Source: an uncultured bacterium | GTDB taxonomy: Bacteria > Verrucomicrobiota > Kiritimatiellia > UBA8416 > CALETX01 | DNA length: 6,897 bases | Assembly: GCA_937920455.1 (NCBI GenBank) | Contig: CALETX010000011.1 | Coordinates: 1 to 6,897, forward strand | Direction of reading: 5' to 3' | Part shown: positions 1 through 4,790 of the stretch, piece after piece | Layout: the number at the start of each line of letters is the position of its first letter | How positions within the stretch are numbered: the stretch's first letter is position 1 | The notes under the pieces: model-generated | Database searches by the model: none | What the model saw: the letters and a program-made list of their open reading frames with translations, nothing else | What the model was told of the DNA's origin: nothing | Translations under genes and position numbers: made by a program

Positions 1-159
1 GGTCACCGTTGCGCTGAGGCGGGGATGCATGTATTCGAGAGGGTCCATGCATAATATGTCTGCTTTTGGCTTCAGGAGCCTTATAGCGGCCTCCAGCGCC
101 TTGGCAGCGGCATGATGGCCACTGTTACGTATGAGATAAAAAATGAGAATCCGCGCCAT
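1..159 (-). CDS. Diacylglycerol glycosyltransferase-like protein, MGDG synthase/UgtP family (N-terminal part, cut by window edge)
   Basis: Only the first 53 codons are visible, reading off the left edge of the window. The protein begins MARILIFYLIRNSGHHAAAK and continues with a helix and then DPLEYMHP. A short beta strand followed by a G-H-x3-A type motif (SGHHAAAKAL), a helix, and a 'DPLEY..P' segment matches the start of the MGDG synthase N-terminal domain. Plant MGD1 and bacterial UgtP, which transfer galactose or glucose to diacylglycerol at the membrane, carry this domain; MurG has a related fold. The ATG at 159-157 is preferred because the first beta strand starts directly after it. An in-frame ATG at 198-196 would add 13 residues rich in basic amino acids. 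The gene diverges from the acyltransferase at 356, which fits a role in membrane or envelope glycolipid synthesis. The sugar donor and acceptor cannot be told from this fragment, and the catalytic C-terminal domain lies outside the window. Confidence 0.72.
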   Translation of the reverse strand, partial: MARILIFYLIRNSGHHAAAKALEAAIRLLKPKADILCMDPLEYMHPRLSATVT

Positions 160-169
160 GATCCTGCAA

Positions 170-177
170 CCCTTTTT
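170..177 (-). promoter_or_regulatory. Possible ribosome binding site of the glycosyltransferase-like gene
   Basis: On the minus strand AAAAAGGG ends 10 bases before the ATG at 159-157. A second purine patch, AGGA, ends only 2 bases before it and is probably too close to act. This supports the 159 start over the upstream in-frame ATG at 198, although the spacing is on the long side. Confidence 0.35.
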
Positions 178-193
178 CCGATACCGCTGGATC

Positions 194-222
194 AACATTG
201 TCTGTAGCGTCAGCAATGTCAA
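194..222 (-). promoter_or_regulatory. Weak candidate sigma70-type promoter for the glycosyltransferase-like gene
   Basis: On the minus strand there is a perfect TTGACA (222-217), then a 17-base spacer and AATGTT (199-194), which matches the -10 consensus at only 3 of 6 positions. Transcription would start roughly 25-30 bases before the ATG at 159. The -35 element is good but the -10 is poor, so this is tentative. Confidence 0.22.
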
Positions 223-287
223 GCGATGTCTGGCACGCATCTTTGCTGCTTGCTTTGCATCCGGCTCCCGTTCAGGAACGCTTCGGC

Positions 288-316
288 TTGAAACAACAAA
301 TGGGGTCTTCTACAGT
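288..316 (+). promoter_or_regulatory. Candidate sigma70-type promoter for the acyltransferase gene
   Basis: TTGAAA (288-293, 5 of 6 to consensus) is followed by an exact 17-base spacer and TACAGT (311-316, 4 of 6 to consensus). Transcription would begin near 323, giving a leader of about 33 bases before the ATG at 356. It lies in the only real intergenic gap of the window and points the right way. It does not overlap the minus-strand candidate at 194-222. The promoter consensus used by this lineage is unknown. Confidence 0.38.
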
Positions 317-355
317 GACGCATCGGAAGGAACCTAAAAGAATAGTGGCTGAATA

Positions 356-1216
356 ATGAATTGGCACATCGCCTATGTTCTGGCAGACGTCGCAGCGCGT
401 TCTCTTCCGCGCAGATGGTGTTATCGGATATCATGTGTTTGCTCTGACGTTCTTTTCCGGCGCAACGCTGCCAGCCGTCGGGCTGTGATGTCGAATCTCG
501 GCAGAATCCGGCGGTTCGCAGGTTCGCCGGCCGATGACGAAGAACTCTTTTGCATGGCCCGCGAGACTTTCAGAAATTTCGGCAAGTATCTCGCGGATTT
601 CTTCTGGTTCACCGGTTCTCGAACCCAACAGTTGGTGAAGCTCGTGAAATCTCCTGATCGGGAAAGAATGGATCGGGTAATAATGGCGCGCCGTGGCATT
701 TTGGGAGTCACTGCTCATCTTGGGAACTGGGAAACCGGCGGAGTTCTTATTGCCAACATGGGTATAAAGGTCAACGCAGTAGTAATGCCTATGAGCGATC
801 GCAGGACCGATCGACTTTTCCAAGCCAGGCGCAGGAGCAGGGGGATCAATGTCATTGCAATCGGATCGGCAGCGAGAGAAATTGTAGTGGCGCTTAGGAG
901 AGGGGAAATGGTTGCTCTGGTTGGGGACCGGGATTATACGCGCCATTCCGGGCGGTTTGAGTTTATGGGCGCGCCGGCTTTTTTTCCAGTGGGGCCCGCA
1001 AAGCTTTGCAGTCTGACCGAGGCGTCACTTCTGCCCGGTTTTGTGGTCAGACGTCCGGATGATTCTTTCGAGATGATTCTTTATGAGCCGATCATGCCTG
1101 ACGGTCGGGTGCCTTGGCAGGATATACAGGCCAGATTGCTGCGTATCATGGAAGACGGAATCATCAAGCATCCGACGCAATGGTTTATCTTTGACGATTT
1201 TTGGTCGTATTCCTGA
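356..1216 (+). CDS. Lysophospholipid acyltransferase-superfamily protein (LpxL/HtrB-like)
   Basis: This complete 286-residue protein belongs to the family of lipid A lauroyl/myristoyl acyltransferases (LpxL, LpxM), which also includes mycobacterial PatA. These enzymes move a fatty acyl chain onto a glycolipid at the inner face of the cytoplasmic membrane. The signature HLGNWE lies at residues 121-126, giving the catalytic H-x4-E pair H121/E126. A VGDRD segment (189-193), similar to the VADQD region of LpxL, and the F-x-F-x-G-x-P block (201-207) leading to PVGPAKLC (211-218) follow in the expected order. The C terminus, HPTQWFIFDDFW, is like the usual HPEQWxWxHxRW ending. The N-terminal 35 residues are a moderately hydrophobic segment consistent with membrane attachment. 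The ATG at 356 is the first possible start, because an in-frame TGA sits at 350-352. No good Shine-Dalgarno precedes it: GGAAGGAA (325-332) ends 23 bases away. The acyl donor and acceptor cannot be assigned; the divergent glycosyltransferase suggests a glycolipid acceptor. The 3' end overlaps the convergent branching-enzyme gene by 32 bp. Confidence 0.88.
   Translation: MNWHIAYVLADVAARSLPRRWCYRISCVCSDVLFRRNAASRRAVMSNLGRIRRFAGSPADDEELFCMARETFRNFGKYLADFFWFTGSRTQQLVKLVKSPDRERMDRVIMARRGILGVTAHLGNWETGGVLIANMGIKVNAVVMPMSDRRTDRLFQARRRSRGINVIAIGSAAREIVVALRRGEMVALVGDRDYTRHSGRFEFMGAPAFFPVGPAKLCSLTEASLLPGFVVRRPDDSFEMILYEPIMPDGRVPWQDIQARLLRIMEDGIIKHPTQWFIFDDFWSYS
1185..1216. other. 32-bp tail-to-tail overlap of the acyltransferase gene and glgB
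   Basis: The plus-strand TGA (1214-1216) lies inside the last codons of minus-strand glgB, and the glgB TAA (1187-1185) lies inside the acyltransferase gene. There is therefore no intergenic space for terminators. I found no stable stem followed by a T-run on either strand from about 1140 to 1290, so any transcript ends would fall inside the opposing gene or depend on Rho. Confidence 0.9.
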
Positions 1217-3254
1217 TCCGGCCGCGCGTTGTTGAAGAGAAGTCCTGTTGTAAAACGGCGACCAATGCGGTCCTCGGCGGCAGATAGACTTTTATGCCCC
1301 AGATCAGGGCATTGGACTTGTTGTGAGGGCTAGCGTAATAAGTCTGATCCGGTTTCAGCCGGCCATGCCCTCCGAACCGTGGTTCATCGGTGTCCATCAG
1401 GAGTCTGCATGACGCGCAAGGTATTTCTACAAAATAGTCTACAGCGGGCCGGGCAGGATGGAAGTTGAAAAGAAAACAATAACCTCCACGCTCGAAAGCG
1501 AGAATCTTATTGACCTCATCCACGACGAGGGGACGTGGCTGTGTTGAGCCCAGGAAGCCTGCCTTTCGCACAAAACGCACCATCGCCCGGTCGAAATCGG
1601 CGAGGAAGCGGTAACGCAGGAGGGGGTCATCCCTTAGATGCCACTGTCTACGAGCGTAGCGGTAGGACCAGTTGTTGCCTTCTCGTGGAAAGTCTACCCA
1701 CTCTGGATGGCCGAACTCGTTGCCCATAAAGTTCAGATAACCATCTCCCGCGGTTGCAATGGTTGCGAGTCTTGCCATCTTGTGCAGGGCCATCGCCCTG
1801 TCAATAATGAGGCTGTTGTCCGACACTCTCATGTGGGTGTACATTTCCTTGTCGGCGAGATGGAAGATGATTGTTTTTCCGCCGACGATCGCCTGATCGT
1901 GGCTTTCCGTGTATCCGATTGTGCGCTCGTCACGACGACGGTTGGTCAACTCGAACCAGATATACCCCATGTTCCAGTCATCATCTGGTACCTCTGTCAC
2001 GAGTTTTTCCCAGCAATCCGGCACGCCCATTGCAAGCCGGTAGTCAAAACCGCACCCTCCATCCTCGCTGGGAGCAGCCAGCCCCGGCATCCCGCTCACG
2101 TCCTCCGCGATTGTTATTGCACCGCGGCGGACTGAATGCACAACCTTGTTGGCAAGAGTCAGGTAAACAATAGCGTCCTCATCCACGTTGCCATCAAAGT
2201 ATCTTTCGTAGCTGGTGAACGGCTGGCCTAGACCGTGGTCCATGTATATCATGCTGGTTACGCCGTCGAATCTGAACCCATCCATGCCGTATTCGTCGAG
2301 CCAGAATCGGCAATTGGAAAGGAGGAAGTGGAGCACCTCCGTCTTGCCGTAGTCGAAGCACCTGGAGTCCCAGGCGACATGGCGCCCTCTCTCGCCGGCA
2401 TGGAAGTACTGATAGAGAGTTCCATCAAATCTTGAAATACCTTCGGCCTCATTGTTTGCGGCGTGGGAATGGACCAGATCCATTATCACTCGCAGGCCCA
2501 TCATGTGTGCCTCATCAATGAGGCGTTTGAGATCCTCAGGCGTGCCGAACCGCGAGGATGCCGCAAAAAAATTCGAGACATGATAGCCGAAGGAGCCATA
2601 GTACGGATGCTCCATAATTGCCATAAGTTGGATGGTATTGTAACCGGCGATCAGTATCCGCGGCAGGATTGCGAGCCTAAACTCATCGTATGTTCCGACG
2701 CCCTCCTTTTCCTGGGCCATGCCCACGTGCGCTTCATATATCAGCGGAGCCTCTAATCGCGGCGGCGGAATTCTGCATTTCCACCGGTACGGCACAGGAG
2801 GATCCCAGACCTGTGCGCTGAAGATCTTGGTGTTCTCATCCTGTACCACCCTTCTGACGTAGGATGGCAATCTTTCCCCGCTTCCGCCTGGCCAATGAAC
2901 CTTGAGTTTGTACAGATCGCCGTGTTTGAAAAGGTCGGAAGGAAACACGCCTTCCCAAACTCCAGAGTCAGAGATTCTGTTGAGCGAGTATTCGTCAGAC
3001 TCTTCCCATCCTGAAAATTCGCCGATCAGGAAGATTGCAGAGGCATGCGGAGCCCATTCGCGGAAGATCCATCCTCCTGGCGAGCGATGCAGGCCGAAAT
3101 ACTCGTGACCGCTGGCGAAGTCTGCCAAGGTCATTTTGCCGCCAGTTAGGCGGCGTTCTGTTAGCATGGCTTTCTCATGTCTTCTGCGCAGATGAGGGAG
3201 GTACGGTGTCAGATAGGGATCCTCTAGGATTGTTGCACGGCCGTATTTCTTCAT
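1185..3254 (-). CDS. glgB: 1,4-alpha-glucan branching enzyme, eukaryotic-like GH13_8 type
   Basis: This complete 689-residue enzyme cuts an alpha-1,4 glucan chain and re-attaches it through an alpha-1,6 bond, branching the polymer made by GlgA in the cytoplasm. The order is an N-terminal helical segment (ILEDPYLTPY, 9-18), a CBM48-like beta domain (about 50-150), the GH13 (beta/alpha)8 barrel (about 170-560) and a C-terminal all-beta domain (about 575-670). Catalytic residues are present: nucleophile D330 in GFRFDGV, acid/base E384 in TIAEDVSG, stabiliser D453 in ESHDQA, and H264 of the DLVHSH region. GYNTIQLMAIMEHPYYGSFG (204-223), ANNEAEG, GYLNFMGNEFGHPEW and the ESHDQA wording follow human GBE1 and plant starch branching enzymes much more closely than E. 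coli GlgB (GH13_9). The ATG at 3254-3252 is 6 bp after the glgA stop and fits the family start. No Shine-Dalgarno is visible, so coupling to glgA translation is likely. The conserved fold ends near residue 668, and the last 19 or so residues are an unconserved basic, Ser/Thr-rich tail. Confidence 0.95.
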   Translation of the reverse strand: MKKYGRATILEDPYLTPYLPHLRRRHEKAMLTERRLTGGKMTLADFASGHEYFGLHRSPGGWIFREWAPHASAIFLIGEFSGWEESDEYSLNRISDSGVWEGVFPSDLFKHGDLYKLKVHWPGGSGERLPSYVRRVVQDENTKIFSAQVWDPPVPYRWKCRIPPPRLEAPLIYEAHVGMAQEKEGVGTYDEFRLAILPRILIAGYNTIQLMAIMEHPYYGSFGYHVSNFFAASSRFGTPEDLKRLIDEAHMMGLRVIMDLVHSHAANNEAEGISRFDGTLYQYFHAGERGRHVAWDSRCFDYGKTEVLHFLLSNCRFWLDEYGMDGFRFDGVTSMIYMDHGLGQPFTSYERYFDGNVDEDAIVYLTLANKVVHSVRRGAITIAEDVSGMPGLAAPSEDGGCGFDYRLAMGVPDCWEKLVTEVPDDDWNMGYIWFELTNRRRDERTIGYTESHDQAIVGGKTIIFHLADKEMYTHMRVSDNSLIIDRAMALHKMARLATIATAGDGYLNFMGNEFGHPEWVDFPREGNNWSYRYARRQWHLRDDPLLRYRFLADFDRAMVRFVRKAGFLGSTQPRPLVVDEVNKILAFERGGYCFLFNFHPARPAVDYFVEIPCASCRLLMDTDEPRFGGHGRLKPDQTYYASPHNKSNALIWGIKVYLPPRTALVAVLQQDFSSTTRGRIRNTTKNRQR

Positions 3255-3260
3255 GATTGA

Positions 3261-4790
3261 TCAGAAATGTCTGAGGAGCGGCCGCATGAGCATCCTTTCG
3301 TAGAGATCAATGTACTGCCGCGCTGTGGATGAATGTGTGAATCTTTTCATGCTTTGCCGCATAACTCGCGCAATCTCTGATACGCGGACGCGAGCCGGCA
3401 GTCCGTGAAACCTCAATGCCTGTTCTACAGCCCACAACAGGCCATTTGCGTCGAACACCTTGAAAAGAAACCCATTGCCTGAGTGGTTATTCACGTCCAT
3501 CTGTTCCACCGTGTCGTGAAGTCCACCTGTGTCGTGTGCCACAGGCAGCGCACCATACAGGCAGCCGATCATCTGTGGCAATCCACATGGCTCGAAGGAT
3601 GACGGCATCAGGACAAAGTCAGCGGCCCCAAAGGCAAGCCTTTGGAGCGGTTCATCAAACTCGCGTATTGCGACCTTCCTGCCCAGGCCCGCAGATGAGA
3701 CGATATCGAGCAGTCGCGGCCTGTAGACGCCGCTGGCCACGACGACTATCTGAGGAGAGTCTCGATCCTCGCGGGATATCATTGCGGGCAGCGCCTCTCC
3801 GAAGATCTGGCATCCTTTCTGTGTGGGGTCGAGTCTGGAAGGCCAGAGAAAAAGCGGCGCGCGTTCGTTCACTGTCAGGCCGAGACGTTTTTGAAGGGCG
3901 ATCTTGTTTCTGCGCTTCGCTTGCTGGTGGGTCGCCGCTGTGTAACGTTCAATGAGGCAACGGTCAGTTTCCGGGTTATATGATGAATCCGGCGCGTTCA
4001 GGATTCCGGTTGCGCAGCCTGCATGGAATTTCTGGGCAATCTCGTGTCTGACTTGGGGGGGGACTATCTGATGGCGTCCTTCGATTATCTCGATCAAGAA
4101 TGACGGGCTGACCGTGTTGATGAAATGCGCGGCAAATATTCCGCTGGTAAGTAAATCCACAGGGTTCGAGTCGCGTGTTTCTTCATAAGTTGACGGCATT
4201 CTCGAAAAATACAGAAACCGCCAGAATTCCGCTGCATCTATGCCGCGATCTTCAACTGTCGCGAGGGTGGTATGACAGGTGTGGATATTGTGTATGGTGA
4301 ATAGGCATGGAATGCTCAGCCGTCTGCCCATGGCAGGAATCAGTCCGGTCATCCAATCGTTGCAGTGAATGATGTCCGGCTGCACAGTAGGGACGATGTT
4401 GTTGATGATCTCCCGCTGGAATGCCAGAGACACCTTGAGGTCGGCGTCATGGCTTGAATATACGCTATCCTTGTAGTAGAAGACCCGATCCTCCGCCAGG
4501 TGAATGCGCGATTCCGGGAGTTTGCTTTTGTAGAGGCGCAGTTCCTCGCTTATGAGATTAGCCACGTCCACATGGAACATGCGCCGATAATGGGGAAGGG
4601 CAACGTGGATATCGGCGCCCATATCGAAAAGCGCGGACACAAGCGCGGCTGAGACATCGGCCATTCCGCCAGCTTTTGCATGAAGCCGGTCGGCCATGTT
4701 GCCCATGCCTTGGGGGAGATAGGTTATCTCAGGTGTTGCGACCAGGATGCGCGGTTTGCGTCTGAGGAGTGATTTTGCTGCTGACCTCAT
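3261..4790 (-). CDS. glgA: Glycogen synthase, ADP-glucose type (GT5)
   Basis: This complete 509-residue GT5 enzyme adds glucose from a nucleotide sugar, ADP-glucose in most bacterial members, to the non-reducing end of an alpha-1,4 glucan. It has the GT-B fold. The N-terminal domain carries the donor/glucan-site motif KAGGMADV (39-46, the KTGGLADV of E. coli), HCNDWMTG (142-149) and FTIHNI (164-169). The C-terminal domain has WPSRLDPTQKG (316-326), containing the phosphate-contacting Arg and Lys, and SSFEPCGLPQ (397-406) with the catalytic-site Glu E400, followed by DTGGLHDTV (420-428). Two departures from the E. coli type are visible: about 14 extra residues (24-37) between ATPEIT and KAGG, and one extra residue between the R and K of the RL..QKG motif. 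The ATG at 4790 overlaps the glgP stop as ATGA. It is the only plausible start, because the first beta strand (RILVATP) begins at residue 14. No Shine-Dalgarno is seen, so translation is probably coupled to glgP. The first 14 residues are a basic leader that I cannot explain. Confidence 0.95.
   Translation of the reverse strand: MRSAAKSLLRRKPRILVATPEITYLPQGMGNMADRLHAKAGGMADVSAALVSALFDMGADIHVALPHYRRMFHVDVANLISEELRLYKSKLPESRIHLAEDRVFYYKDSVYSSHDADLKVSLAFQREIINNIVPTVQPDIIHCNDWMTGLIPAMGRRLSIPCLFTIHNIHTCHTTLATVEDRGIDAAEFWRFLYFSRMPSTYEETRDSNPVDLLTSGIFAAHFINTVSPSFLIEIIEGRHQIVPPQVRHEIAQKFHAGCATGILNAPDSSYNPETDRCLIERYTAATHQQAKRRNKIALQKRLGLTVNERAPLFLWPSRLDPTQKGCQIFGEALPAMISREDRDSPQIVVVASGVYRPRLLDIVSSAGLGRKVAIREFDEPLQRLAFGAADFVLMPSSFEPCGLPQMIGCLYGALPVAHDTGGLHDTVEQMDVNNHSGNGFLFKVFDANGLLWAVEQALRFHGLPARVRVSEIARVMRQSMKRFTHSSTARQYIDLYERMLMRPLLRHF
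4787..4790 (-). other. ATGA stop/start overlap joining glgP and glgA
   Basis: On the minus strand the glgA ATG (4790-4788) and the glgP TGA (4789-4787) share two bases. With no Shine-Dalgarno in the 20 bases upstream (they read as a G/C-rich, pyrimidine-containing stretch), termination-reinitiation is the likely way glgA is translated. This supports a single glgP-glgA-glgB transcript. Confidence 0.85.

Noticed and set aside
143..337. Small plus-strand open frame of 64 codons across the divergent spacer
   Set aside because: It overlaps the start of the minus-strand glycosyltransferase-like gene and has no ribosome site or recognisable domain. The plus-strand promoter candidate would lie inside it. 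It is best explained as chance.
431..946. Minus-strand open frame of 171 codons antisense to the acyltransferase gene
   Set aside because: The plus-strand frame has clear family motifs with the catalytic H and E in place. The antisense translation is rich in Pro, His and Ser, with no domain pattern.
1140..1185. Inverted TGCGT/ACGCA pair as a terminator for glgB
   Set aside because: The stem is only 5 bp with a loop of about 30 bases and no following T-run. It lies inside acyltransferase coding sequence and is explained by chance.
1638..2135. Plus-strand open frame of 165 codons antisense to glgB
   Set aside because: It lies wholly within the conserved GH13 barrel coding region on the other strand and resembles no protein family. 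It is a shadow of strong codon bias in glgB.
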